A stretch of DNA of 64,000 nt from Arthrobacter sp. StoSoilB5 (GTDB lineage Bacteria > Actinomycetota > Actinomycetes > Actinomycetales > Micrococcaceae). This document shows, piece by piece, positions 48,979-57,602 of this stretch. The DNA lies in NCBI RefSeq assembly GCF_019977235.1, contig NZ_AP024646.1, positions 5,022,001 to 5,086,000 of the forward strand, given 5' to 3'. The translations under genes and the position numbers were made by a program. The notes under the pieces were generated by a model. That model had not been told where the DNA came from, did not search any database, and was given only the letters and a program-made list of their open reading frames with translations. Every line of letters begins with the position of its first letter. The first letter of the stretch is position 1.

Positions 48979-48995
48979 ATTCCGTTGAACGGAAT
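48979..48995. promoter_or_regulatory. IclR operator ahead of pobA
   Basis: ATTCCGTT-G-AACGGAAT is a perfect 8-1-8 palindrome, 88 bp upstream of the pobA start. A related copy lies at 49791-49807 upstream of the IclR gene. Confidence 0.6.
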
Positions 48996-49002
48996 CCTGA
49001 CT

Positions 49003-49743
49003 TCAGTCTCCCAGTTGCCTGCCTATTCCCCGCGCAGCAGTTTGTAGCGCGGGAACCAGGGCCTGCAGACGCATCTCGGCCAACGGCACCACCACACCGA
49101 GGGCCGCGACTGTGCGCCGCTTGCCGTTCATCACAGGCACGGCAATGCCCCAGGTGTCAGGATCAACGACGCCCGCCAGCTGGGCATAGCCCAACTGCGC
49201 GGCCTCCGCCAGTAGGTGCCGAACGACGTCGGAAGTCACCTTTCCTGCCGGGTCTTGGAACTGTTCGAGGTACTGCCCCTGCAACTCGCGCGACTGGTGT
49301 GCCATCAGCGCCAGCCCGGCGGAGGAAATGTGGACTGGCATGCGCCCGGCGATGCGTGCGCGGTTGGCAACCGAGCCCCGGCGCGAAAGCCTCTCCACGA
49401 ACAAGGCTTCCCATCCATCAAGCACGGCGAGGTTCACGTTCTGGTTGAGGACTTGCTGGATGTCTTCCATAAAGGGCATGGCCGCCTGGCGGAGCGCCAA
49501 GGTGGGCGAGTTCCGATTGACGAGCTCCCACAGCCGCAGCCCAAGACGAACCGTCCCGCCAGCACCAAGTTCCAGTAGGCCGTGCCCGGAGAGTTGCCGG
49601 ACCAGCCGGTGGGCGGAAGACAACGGGAGGCCGGACCTGTCGGCGAGTTCGGTCAGTTGCAGTGAGGTCGCGCCTTCAGGAAAGGCCTCAATAACCCGAA
49701 CTACGCGATCTACCACTGAGTCACCCGATGCTGAGTTGGCCAC
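49003..49743 (-). CDS. IclR family regulator of 4-hydroxybenzoate catabolism
   Basis: 246 residues from a GTG start at 49743 with TAAGGA seven bases upstream; an ATG at 49797 would add 18 residues. The N-terminal winged HTH (SLQLTELADRSGLPLSSAHR, then LGLRLWELVN) and the IclR effector domain (NLAVLDGWEALFVERLSRRG, GIAVPVMNGKRRTVAALGVV) are both clear. It sits between pobA and a divergent aromatic-acid transporter, and both promoters carry related palindromes, so a PobR/PcaU-type role is likely. Confidence 0.9.
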   Translation of the reverse strand: MANSASGDSVVDRVVRVIEAFPEGATSLQLTELADRSGLPLSSAHRLVRQLSGHGLLELGAGGTVRLGLRLWELVNRNSPTLALRQAAMPFMEDIQQVLNQNVNLAVLDGWEALFVERLSRRGSVANRARIAGRMPVHISSAGLALMAHQSRELQGQYLEQFQDPAGKVTSDVVRHLLAEAAQLGYAQLAGVVDPDTWGIAVPVMNGKRRTVAALGVVVPLAEMRLQALVPALQTAARGIGRQLGD

Positions 49744-49790
49744 GATGTGTTCCTTAGATACCTGTCTGCAACCTGACGCCAAGGCGACGC

Positions 49791-49807
49791 CTTCCATTCA
49801 ATGGTAG
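49791..49807. promoter_or_regulatory. second IclR operator, regulator-transporter intergenic
   Basis: CTTCCATTCAATGGTAG: TTCC-x-TT-x-AA-x-GG matches the pobA-side palindrome at its key positions. It lies 48-64 bp upstream of the IclR start and 101 bp upstream of the transporter start. Confidence 0.5.
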
Positions 49808-49907
49808 AACGTGCTGCAGGTTACTCCTGACGGTGATACAACTCTCATAACCGACCGGCCGTTCTGCTGGCCGCATCCACTCTCAAAGAAGAAATCCCGA
49901 GGACGCT

Positions 49908-51176
49908 ATGCCAACGACGCCATCCGCCCGCCGCTCACAATGGCCAGTCTGGCTGTGTTGGCTAGCCATGGTCTTGGACGGCTTCGACCTCGTAGTCCTG
50001 GGGACCGTCATCCCAACGCTCATCAAGACCGGTGATATAGGCTTTGACGCCGTCGGAGCCACCTTCGCTGCCACTATCTCCTTGGTAGGAGTGGGGCTTG
50101 GGGCACTCTTTATCGCCCCGCTGTCCGATAAGTTCGGCCGACGGAAGCTCTTGATTGCCTGCGTGGCCGGCTTCTCGCTGTTCACGATTGGAGTGGCTTT
50201 CGCCCCCAACGTCGCGGTTTTCTCGATGCTTCGCCTGCTGGCCGGCCTTGGGCTGGGCGCCTGCCTTCCCGCCGCACTCGCGTACATGAACGATTACGCA
50301 CCGGCGGGATCAGCCGGAAAGTCGACCACACGGACCATGACTGGCTACCACGTCGGCGCTGTGGCGACTGCGTTCCTGGCAATCCTTGTGGTCCCCAACT
50401 GGCGGCTCATGTTCATCATTGGCGGCGTTGCCGGGCTGGCGCTCCTGCCGTTCCTGTGGGCGAAACTGCCGGAGTCCCTTCCCGAAGCAGTCCCGACACA
50501 GGCGGACCAACCGGCAAAGGCGGGTCCCGGCGTCGTGCATTCCACAGACGGTAAGCAAAAGACCGGGTTCCGTGACCTCATTCAGAAGCCGTATCCGCTG
50601 GTGGCCGCGGGAATCGGCATCGCGTCGTTCATGGGGTTGTTGCTGGTTTACGGCCTGAACACGTGGCTGCCGCAGTTGATGGCGGCTGCCGGTTACACCG
50701 TGAGCACCGGCCTGACGCTGTTGCTGGTCCTCAACCTGGGCGCCGTGGCCGGGCTGGTTCTGGCCGGAATTCTTGCCGACCGGCATGGGACCAAGAAGAT
50801 CGTGCTGCTGTGGTTCGGGCTTTCGGCAGTCTTCCTGGCCGTCCTCAGTGTGAAGATCCAGAATGAGTTCCTGCTCAACGCCGCGGTGTTCGTCACGGGT
50901 ATCTTTGTCTTCAGCTCGCAGGTGCTGGTTTACGCCTGGGTGAGTCAGCTGTTCCCAGCAAGGCTCCGCGGAACGGCGCTTGGGTTCGCTGCCGGCGTGG
51001 GCCGCCTTGGCGCGATCGTTGGTCCGGCGGTTACGGGAACCCTGGTGGCTGCAAACATTGCCTACCCTGCCGGCTTCTACGTGTTCGCCGCAGCGGGAGT
51101 GCTGGCCGTCGCGGCGCTGTTCCTGGTGCCGCATCAGGTCAAAAGTCCTGAAGGGGTGCGGGCGTTGGATCGATAA
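49908..51176 (+). CDS. aromatic acid:H+ symporter, MFS (AAHS family, PcaK-like)
   Basis: 422 residues, twelve helices. The helix 1 motif MVLDGFDLVVLG with Asp-Gly-Phe-Asp is diagnostic for the AAHS family (PcaK, BenK), and the loop motif LSDKFGRRKLLI follows helix 2. It imports 4-hydroxybenzoate or a similar aromatic acid. It diverges from the IclR gene, which is itself next to pobA, so uptake and hydroxylation are probably coregulated. Confidence 0.88.
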   Translation: MPTTPSARRSQWPVWLCWLAMVLDGFDLVVLGTVIPTLIKTGDIGFDAVGATFAATISLVGVGLGALFIAPLSDKFGRRKLLIACVAGFSLFTIGVAFAPNVAVFSMLRLLAGLGLGACLPAALAYMNDYAPAGSAGKSTTRTMTGYHVGAVATAFLAILVVPNWRLMFIIGGVAGLALLPFLWAKLPESLPEAVPTQADQPAKAGPGVVHSTDGKQKTGFRDLIQKPYPLVAAGIGIASFMGLLLVYGLNTWLPQLMAAAGYTVSTGLTLLLVLNLGAVAGLVLAGILADRHGTKKIVLLWFGLSAVFLAVLSVKIQNEFLLNAAVFVTGIFVFSSQVLVYAWVSQLFPARLRGTALGFAAGVGRLGAIVGPAVTGTLVAANIAYPAGFYVFAAAGVLAVAALFLVPHQVKSPEGVRALDR

Positions 51177-51191
51177 CCGCCCGGCACGACG

Positions 51192-51611
51192 CTAACTGTT
51201 GCGCGGGCCCAGCTTCCCGGGCTGCGGGTGAAGCGACTCGCGGGCCTTGCCCAACAGCTGCGGCCCTGCCGCATAGCAACGGTCCGTGTACTGCCGGAGC
51301 GCCGGAAGGGCCTGGACAGCGTAGTCGAAGTGGTCCTCGCGGATCATGGACTCGATCGCCCTGCATTGGTCCTCGGTTTCAAGCGCTCCCACCATTGCCG
51401 AGGAGATCTTGAGGCTAAGCACAGCATCCATGCTGGCGTCTGCGTCGTGTTCGCAGAGGCCGTTGGAGATCCTCAGGAGCCTGCCCGGCAACATCGAAAG
51501 GTAGGTGGAGAGGAAGCGCAACGCCGGAGTAGAGTCTCCCAGTTCATCGGCCAGAGCCTGCAGCCTGCAGGGTTCGAGGGCCGGAATCTGACGCTCTGCT
51601 TCTTCACTCAT
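51192..51611 (-). CDS. Hpt-like protein lacking the phospho-histidine
   Basis: 139 residues, all helical. The segment VLSLKISSAMVGALE (64-78) aligns with the histidine phosphotransfer consensus A-H-x-L-K-G-S-S-x-x-x-G-A, except that the phospho-accepting His is Leu65 and the Gly is Ile69. It is therefore probably a pseudo-Hpt that binds a receiver without taking phosphate. Its ATG overlaps the sipW stop. Its operon with sipW and the TasA-like gene suggests regulation of matrix or pilus-like secretion. Confidence 0.7.
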   Translation of the reverse strand: MSEEAERQIPALEPCRLQALADELGDSTPALRFLSTYLSMLPGRLLRISNGLCEHDADASMDAVLSLKISSAMVGALETEDQCRAIESMIREDHFDYAVQALPALRQYTDRCYAAGPQLLGKARESLHPQPGKLGPRNS

Positions 51612-52281
51612 CACTGGCTGCTTGTGTCTGCCCGGCGTCTTCCGGCGTCGACTTGTTGGGGTCCTTGCTCCAGATGGAGGCGAGCATCCCCAGGACCAGA
51701 ATCCCGGGCGCCCCGTACATCAGGATGTTCATCACGAGGGGTTCGCGCAGGGCGCGGATTGCATTCCCGACGTAAGGGATTGTGGCGATCTGCTTGTCTA
51801 CCGTTTTCCCCTGCAGGGTGGCGATCCAGGGATCGATGCCATTATTCGCATCGCCCTTGGTCTGCACAGCCACGCCACCATCGGCGGTGGTGGTCATCTC
51901 CGTGATGCGATGGGTCTCCACCCGCTGGTCTTCCACCGGGATGTGGTAGGTGATGATGTCGCCCACCTTGACGTCCGTGATCGGCGTCGGAACGGTGACG
52001 ACGACGTCTCCCGGGTTGATCAAGGGCGCCATCGACCCGGTCAGCATCGTAGAGGTCTGATAGCCCAGTACCCGCGGCCCGATCGCCAGGAACAGGAAAA
52101 CCAAGGCTGCGACAGCCAACATGGCGAAACCGAGGAATTTCATTGTCTTGCCGGCAAGCCTACGGAACGCGCTTGGAGTCGCGGCGGCTTCCTCGGGGGT
52201 CTCGACGGCTGTCGTCCTGAGTGCCTCCGCTGAACGCCGGCCAGTGAGTGCGGGTCCGCTGATGCTGGTCGATGCGCTCAT
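51604..52281 (-). CDS. sipW: SipW-type signal peptidase I
   Basis: 225 residues. Membrane helix at about 47-67 (KFLGFAMLAVAALVFLFLAI) and a second near the C-terminus (ILMYGAPGILVLGMLASIW). Catalytic Ser83 in TSTMLTGSMAPLI and His124 in VETHRI give the Ser-His dyad of ER-type/SipW peptidases, not the bacterial Ser-Lys pair. It should process the TasA-like protein encoded just upstream, as SipW does for TasA in Bacillus. I start at the ATG at 52281. Confidence 0.88.
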   Translation of the reverse strand: MSASTSISGPALTGRRSAEALRTTAVETPEEAAATPSAFRRLAGKTMKFLGFAMLAVAALVFLFLAIGPRVLGYQTSTMLTGSMAPLINPGDVVVTVPTPITDVKVGDIITYHIPVEDQRVETHRITEMTTTADGGVAVQTKGDANNGIDPWIATLQGKTVDKQIATIPYVGNAIRALREPLVMNILMYGAPGILVLGMLASIWSKDPNKSTPEDAGQTQAASDE

Positions 52282-52395
52282 GGTCCTGGCGTTCCTTCCG
52301 ATGTTGGAATCTTCTGATTGAGAGTCTGGGCTATCTGGCTCAGGCTTCTTGCGGGAAAGCCTCAAGTCTGGCTCAGGAAATACCGGCGGACCTGA

Positions 52396-52417
52396 TCGGG
52401 CAGGGGGGGGCGCCCGA
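52396..52417. repeat. hairpin with eight-G tract between tasA-like gene and sipW
   Basis: TCGGGC, then A-G8-C, then GCCCGA. It lies in the 209-bp gap between the two genes. Homopolymers of eight are prone to slippage, and the hairpin may act as an attenuator that keeps sipW expression below that of its substrate. Confidence 0.5.
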
Positions 52418-52490
52418 CCAGGCCCGGCGGGGCTCTGTTTTGAAGCTGGGTGAGTTGAAGCTAGGTGGTGAGGCTTTTGTGGGGCTGGTG

Positions 52491-53096
52491 TTACCTGGTG
52501 GTTTCGGTGCGTTGGGTGCCGGTGAAGGCGAAGGCGATGGTGCTGGTGGCGCCCTGGAAGGTGTCATTCGCCGTGGTGGGGAATGCGGTGGTGACTTTGA
52601 GGTAGTCGGTCTTGGCTGCGGTCAGGGCGGTCAGGTTGTTCAGGACTTTGTTCGCGGTGATTACCGGGGCGGCGGCCATGACGGTGGTCTTCGTGCCGGA
52701 GCAGGTGTAGGGGGCTGCGGCGCCGGTCCAGGCAACCGAGCAGTTCTCGATGGTCAGCTGCAGGCCGTTGGTTGTGTCGGTGGTGAGCAGTGAGGCGGTG
52801 GCGCCGGCGGAGGTGGTGAGGGTGACGTTGTTCAGGTCCGAGTTGCCGGTGTTGGCCAGGGTGACGAGCTTTTCGACCTTGTCTCCGGGCAGGAGTCCTG
52901 CCACCGGGACGTTGAGGGTGTTGTTCGCTCCGGTGCCCAGCGCGATGGTGACGGTGCCGGCGGTGGTTTGCTGGCTGGCTGAGGTGGAGGAGGTGAACGC
53001 GCCGTAGGTTCCCATGCCGGCGACGGCGGCTGCGGTGCCGATCAATGCGACGGAAGCGAGGACTTTGCCGGAGGTGGTCTTGAGGCTGATGGCCAT
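52491..53096 (-). CDS. TasA-like secreted protein (SipW substrate)
   Basis: 201 residues. The N-terminus has Lys9-11-type charge, a hydrophobic helix (VLASVALIGTAAAVAGMGTY) and the alternate signal-peptide end GTYGAFTSSTSAS typical of TasA, camelysin and other SipW substrates. The mature part is Thr/Ala/Asn-rich beta sequence with two Cys that may pair (ENCSVAW and YTCSGT). It probably forms an extracellular fibre or matrix component. I use the ATG at 53096; AAAGGA lies eleven bases upstream. Confidence 0.8.
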   Translation of the reverse strand: MAISLKTTSGKVLASVALIGTAAAVAGMGTYGAFTSSTSASQQTTAGTVTIALGTGANNTLNVPVAGLLPGDKVEKLVTLANTGNSDLNNVTLTTSAGATASLLTTDTTNGLQLTIENCSVAWTGAAAPYTCSGTKTTVMAAAPVITANKVLNNLTALTAAKTDYLKVTTAFPTTANDTFQGATSTIAFAFTGTQRTETTR

Positions 53097-53344
53097 GGGA
53101 ATCAATATCCTTTCGGGAGGCCACCGCTACCGGCCGGCCGTTTCGTTTGCCGGCCCTGAGTGGCTGACAAGAAATACTTTGCCGGGCCCGGATCAAGAAC
53201 CAATCCTGCAATCCATCAACACTTGCTCAGGAAAAGATCAAGAATTCCTGTTGCTTATCCCCACGGCACAGGCACTCTGGACTGATCATAAGCATCCTGA
53301 TAATCCTGTTACGAAGGGCCGGTCAGGAACGAAGGGGTGGCATC

Positions 53345-55750
53345 ATGGCGGATCGCATTACCGATATATGGGGCACAAGGACCCCGTTCCAGCGGGAAGA
53401 TGAGTGGCCTTCCCGCGTGGATTACGCCCTCATGGAAGGCCTCACAGAGGGCGATGTTGACCACTGGGTCCAGTCCGCTTGCGTGCTGTGCAGCAATGGC
53501 TGCGGCTGCGACATTGCCGTGAAGGACGGCGTCATGGTGGGCATTCGCGGCCGCGCGGAAGACCGCATCAACAAAGGACGCCTCGGGCCAAAAGGACTTT
53601 TCGCGAGCTGGCAAGGCGTCTCGAACGAGGACCGGCTCACGCAACCGTTGATCCGTGAAGGCGGCGGACTAGTGGCGACTGACTGGGACACGGCCATGAA
53701 TCGGATCGTGGAACGCAGCACTGAACTCTTGAAGGAGAAGGGTCCGCTCAGCCATGGTTTCTACACCAGCGGCCAACTGTTCCTTGAGGAGTACTACGCC
53801 CTGGGCGTGATCGGAAAGGCCGGTATCGGGACGCCCCACATGGACGGAAACACCCGCCTGTGCACCGCGACAGCAGCGTCCGCGCTCAAAGAAACCTTCG
53901 GAGCAGACGGACAGCCAGGCGCCTACGAGGACATCGATAATTGCGATGCCATTTTTCTTTACGGCCACAACATGCCCGAAACGCAGACCGTCCTCTGGGC
54001 CCGCATCCTGGACCGCCTTTCAGGATCCACACCGCCCAAACTGGTGTGTGTCGACCCGAGGAATACTGAGGCCGCGCGCTATGCCGACGTCCATCTGGCA
54101 GTGCGGCCAGGCACCAACCTCGCGCTCATGCACGCCTTGATCCGTGAAGTGCTGCAGAACGGCTGTGAGGACCCCGCCTACATTCAGGACCACACGATCG
54201 GCTACGAAGAGCTGAAGTCCACTGTGGAGGAATGGACGCCCGAGGCCGCGGCCGAGGTCTGCGGCGTCAGTGCCCAGGACATCAGGAAGGCCGCACACAT
54301 CTTCGGCACCTCGGAGCGGGTTCTTTCCACCGTTTTGCAGGGGTTCTACCAGTCATCCCAGGCCACAGCGTCCTCCTGCCAAGTCAATAATCTCCACCTG
54401 TTGCGCGGCATGCTCGGGCGGCCCGGAGCCGGCGTCCTGCAGATGAACGGGCAGCCGACGGCACAAAACAACAGGGAATGTGGCGCCGACGGCGACCTTC
54501 CGGGCTTCCGTAACTGGCACAACCCGAAACACATCGAAGAACTGGCGTCACTGTGGAACGTGGATCCCGCGATCATCCCCCACTGGGCACCGCCAACCCA
54601 CGCCATGCAGATCTTCCGCTATGCCGAGCAAGGATCCATCAAGTTCCTGTGGGTCTCGGCCACCAACCCAGCGGTTTCCCTGCCGGAGCTGCCCAGGATC
54701 CGGCAGATTCTGGCCAAGCCGGAACTCTTCCTGGTGGTGCAGGATCTGTATCTCACCGAAACGGCCCGGATGGCGGACGTTGTTCTCCCCGCCGCAGCGT
54801 GGGGCGAAAAAACCGGGACGTTCACCAACGCTTCCCGCGTCGTCCATCTTTCTGACAAAGCCGTGGACCCACCAGGAGACGCCCGCAGCGATCTGGATAT
54901 TTTCCTGGACTACTCCAAACGGATGGGCTTCACCAAGCTGGACGGAAGCCCCTTGTTGGCATGGGAGAGTCCGGAAGACGCCTTCGAAGCCTGGAAGGAA
55001 TGCTCGCGCGGACGGCCCTGCGACTACACCGGGCTGAGCTACGGGAAACTCCGTGGTGGCAGCGGGATCCCGTGGCCCTGCAATGAGCAAAACCCGGATG
55101 GCACCACGCGCCTCTATACGGATGGGGTTTTTCCCAGCGACCCCGACTACTGCGAGAACTACGGTCACGATCTTCTGACCGGCGCCGAGGTGGAGCCGGA
55201 GCCCTACCGAGCCAAGATGCCCGAGGGCCGCGCATGGCTCAAAACAACCAAGTACCACCCTCCACACGAAGAACCGGATGATGACTACCCGCTCCGGTAC
55301 ACCACTGGGCGAACGGCCTACCACTTCCACACAAGGACCAAGACAGGACGTGCCCGGGCACTCAACGCGGCCGCGCCACGGATGTGGGTGGAGCTCTCCG
55401 TCGAAGACGCTTCCGCCCTAGGGATCAGGGAGGGCGACATCGTCCGCGTGTCGTCCCGGCGAGGCCTTATTGAAGCACCTGCTCGAGTCAGTGGCGTCCG
55501 GCCCGGAACGGTTTTTGCGCCCTTCCACTACGGATACTGGGACTCGGCAGGCCCATCCGGCCCTGCTGGTCCCGGCCAGGATTCGCCGAGGACTGCAGCC
55601 AACGAGCTGACCATCACGGAGTGGGATCCTGTATCAAAGCAGCCGCTTTTCAAGAATGCCGCGGTGAAAGTGGAGAAAATCCGGGACGGCGACGGACCCG
55701 CTCCGGCACCCAACACCACGGCCTCACGGCAGGCAGGACAACAACAATGA
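53345..55750 (+). CDS. molybdopterin oxidoreductase (formate dehydrogenase/nitrate reductase-like)
   Basis: 801 residues. An N-terminal Fe-S site has Cys46, Cys49, Cys53 and Cys55 (C-x2-C-x3-C-x-C), but the usual distal ligand position in G-R-L-C-x-K-G is Gly81 (GRLGPKG). The Mo ligand is probably Cys173 in NTRLCTATAAS, the assimilatory nitrate reductase pattern. Later NNLHLLRGMLGRPGAGVLQM and C-terminal TGRTAYHFHTRTKTGRA, LSVEDASALGIREGDIVRVS are cofactor-binding. No Tat signal, so cytosolic. Reaction uncertain: formate or nitrate. A small protein gene overlaps its stop. Confidence 0.85.
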   Translation: MADRITDIWGTRTPFQREDEWPSRVDYALMEGLTEGDVDHWVQSACVLCSNGCGCDIAVKDGVMVGIRGRAEDRINKGRLGPKGLFASWQGVSNEDRLTQPLIREGGGLVATDWDTAMNRIVERSTELLKEKGPLSHGFYTSGQLFLEEYYALGVIGKAGIGTPHMDGNTRLCTATAASALKETFGADGQPGAYEDIDNCDAIFLYGHNMPETQTVLWARILDRLSGSTPPKLVCVDPRNTEAARYADVHLAVRPGTNLALMHALIREVLQNGCEDPAYIQDHTIGYEELKSTVEEWTPEAAAEVCGVSAQDIRKAAHIFGTSERVLSTVLQGFYQSSQATASSCQVNNLHLLRGMLGRPGAGVLQMNGQPTAQNNRECGADGDLPGFRNWHNPKHIEELASLWNVDPAIIPHWAPPTHAMQIFRYAEQGSIKFLWVSATNPAVSLPELPRIRQILAKPELFLVVQDLYLTETARMADVVLPAAAWGEKTGTFTNASRVVHLSDKAVDPPGDARSDLDIFLDYSKRMGFTKLDGSPLLAWESPEDAFEAWKECSRGRPCDYTGLSYGKLRGGSGIPWPCNEQNPDGTTRLYTDGVFPSDPDYCENYGHDLLTGAEVEPEPYRAKMPEGRAWLKTTKYHPPHEEPDDDYPLRYTTGRTAYHFHTRTKTGRARALNAAAPRMWVELSVEDASALGIREGDIVRVSSRRGLIEAPARVSGVRPGTVFAPFHYGYWDSAGPSGPAGPGQDSPRTAANELTITEWDPVSKQPLFKNAAVKVEKIRDGDGPAPAPNTTASRQAGQQQ

Positions 55751-56208
55751 ACCTCAACATCTACCTGGGATTGCTGCATCAGGGCGAAGCCACCCTGGCT
55801 GAGTCCTTCCGGCAGGTCTCCGATGGCCATGGCTCGGAACCCGACATACATTTCCTCTGCCAGACCTTGGCCAAGCAATGCGAGCAGCACGGGGAACTCC
55901 TCCTCCCCGTAGTGGAGCGATACGGCAAGGACACATCCGACAACGAGCCCGAGAGGCTCCACGCCGACGGCTTGTCAGAAACCCGGAGCGGGCCTGTCGG
56001 CCTCCTTCGCGACCTGCAGGACCTGTACCTCTTGGCAAGCTTGGTGGACGTCACGTGGACTGTGGTGAATCAAGCCGGATCCGCGCTCCGCGACGCCGGG
56101 CTCCTCGCCGTCGTCGAACAGTGTCACAAAGAAACCGGGATCCAGCTGAGCTGGTTGCAAACCCGGATGAAGCAGGCGGCGCCGCAGGCGCTGCTCGTCG
56201 CAGACTGA
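55747..56208 (+). CDS. hypothetical helical protein coupled to the molybdoenzyme
   Basis: 153 residues, starting at the ATG that overlaps the oxidoreductase stop (ATGA). It is mostly helical with many His, Glu and Gln (YLGLLHQGEATLAESFRQVS, FLCQTLAKQCEQHGELLLPV), resembling a four-helix bundle. It could be a ferritin-like or chaperone-type partner that helps cofactor insertion or electron transfer. The role is inference from coupling. Confidence 0.7.
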   Translation: MNLNIYLGLLHQGEATLAESFRQVSDGHGSEPDIHFLCQTLAKQCEQHGELLLPVVERYGKDTSDNEPERLHADGLSETRSGPVGLLRDLQDLYLLASLVDVTWTVVNQAGSALRDAGLLAVVEQCHKETGIQLSWLQTRMKQAAPQALLVAD

Positions 56209-56209
56209 A

Positions 56210-57442
56210 CTAGTGGGGCAGTAGACCCAGCAGTGGGAGGGTAGCCGCCGTCGAAATTGCCATGGCCGCTGTGTTGCCGATGACCGGATGGAAGCCCTCC
56301 GGCAGCCGGGCGGAAATCGCCCTGGCAATGGGAGGGGCAAGCACGGCTCCGAGCAATGCGCCGCCGATGATGCCCTGCCACGAGCCGTCGTAGGCGAGCA
56401 CGGCGGCTGGTGCCACCGAGACGAGCGATGCGTAAGTGGCCGCCCACCCACCGTTGCGGTACCAACGCCGCCAAAGGACCACGCCGATCGCCGAAGTGAG
56501 GGCCTGGGCGAACAGGATATGCGGAACCAGGGCGGAGCCATATGACGGCAGCGCTGGATTCAGCACGAACGCCATTGCGACGCCAAGGATCACGCCAGCG
56601 CTGGCGAGCTCGTTGGCGAAGAATTGGGTCTCGGTGAAGTCGGAGAGGACCCTTCTGGCTGTCCACAGGGCGTCTTTAAGGACAGGGTTACCGCCCGACG
56701 GCGGCTGGCTGGGTTGCGCCTGTGGAGCCCGCTTGCGAAGTTCAAGCCATGGCAATTTCCGGGCAACGAGGAAAGCCAGTCCTGATCCGAGGGACATGGC
56801 AAGGACGTTCGCCACTACAGTCGGAAGTCCCAGCGGCACGGCGACCGTTGGGATCAGCAGCAACGCCAACGGCGTGATGGTGAATGCCCCGAGTACGGCG
56901 CCGGTCACACAGGTCCGCCAACCAGGTCCATACATCAGGACCACGGCGGGAGCCACGCATACGAAAGGCACAAACGTGGGCTGCCATCCGTCGTCGAGCA
57001 TCCGCCCGAAGACCACGTTGGACAGCAGCAGGCTAAGGGATCCCGAGGTCAGCACCCACGGCCACAGGCCGGTGCCATACGTCAGCTGGCCGGCCCAGTG
57101 TTTGCCTCGCCAGACAGCCCACCAAGCCAACAGGGCCCCTGCCAGCAAGCCGCATGCCGCCAGCTCTGATTTGTAGAATTGGGGCTCGGTCATGTCGCCC
57201 AGGAACCATCTGGCCGCCGCCAAGGGCGAGTCGGCGGTCGAGGCAGCCCAGCCTTCAAACGCAGGGCCGAACCGCGGCGAATGCTGACCGAGCGCGTGCA
57301 AGACAAGTGCGAGCATTCCTGCGATGGTGACGACGGCGAACGCGCCCAGAGCAGTTCCGAAGGCCCCGCGTTCAGGTGCGGCCTTCCGGGCAGCGGGATC
57401 CGGCCGACGTCGGGGCGCGTCGTCGACAGCTGAGGTGAGCAT
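56210..57442 (-). CDS. membrane protein with internal duplication
   Basis: 410 residues, about ten transmembrane helices in two similar halves. Residues 77-107 (ARWFLGDMTEPQFYKSELAA onward) match residues 262-292 (ARRVLSDFTETQFFANELAS onward), and the Gly-rich segments after each also correspond. The acidic D-x-T-E-x-Q-F motif in each half may line a channel. The family is not recognised. It ends one base from the helical-protein gene on the other strand. Confidence 0.75.
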   Translation of the reverse strand: MLTSAVDDAPRRRPDPAARKAAPERGAFGTALGAFAVVTIAGMLALVLHALGQHSPRFGPAFEGWAASTADSPLAAARWFLGDMTEPQFYKSELAACGLLAGALLAWWAVWRGKHWAGQLTYGTGLWPWVLTSGSLSLLLSNVVFGRMLDDGWQPTFVPFVCVAPAVVLMYGPGWRTCVTGAVLGAFTITPLALLLIPTVAVPLGLPTVVANVLAMSLGSGLAFLVARKLPWLELRKRAPQAQPSQPPSGGNPVLKDALWTARRVLSDFTETQFFANELASAGVILGVAMAFVLNPALPSYGSALVPHILFAQALTSAIGVVLWRRWYRNGGWAATYASLVSVAPAAVLAYDGSWQGIIGGALLGAVLAPPIARAISARLPEGFHPVIGNTAAMAISTAATLPLLGLLPH

Positions 57443-57571
57443 CGTTGATAACCCTTAGCGTGCGATGTGGTGTAACTCGGAGCAGCGTAACCGAGCTGTC
57501 CACGCTGGCCCCATTCCGGTTGCTGCGGGGGATTTGTGACCGATGAGGACCGGGCGGAGTGGGTCCCTTGA

Positions 57572-57601
57572 CTCTAACGTTTCCTCGAGGGAACGTTAGA
57601 G
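57572..57601. promoter_or_regulatory. 30-bp operator palindrome of the HTH/nucleotidyltransferase pair
   Basis: CTCTAACGTT, TCCTCGAGGG, AACGTTAGAG: 10-bp arms match exactly and the center is nearly symmetric. TTGACT (57568-57573) overlaps its left side and GAGGGA in the center is the only ribosome-like site before the GTG at 57603. It can thus act as DNA operator or as an RNA hairpin hiding the start. Confidence 0.65.
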
Positions 57602-57602
57602 T

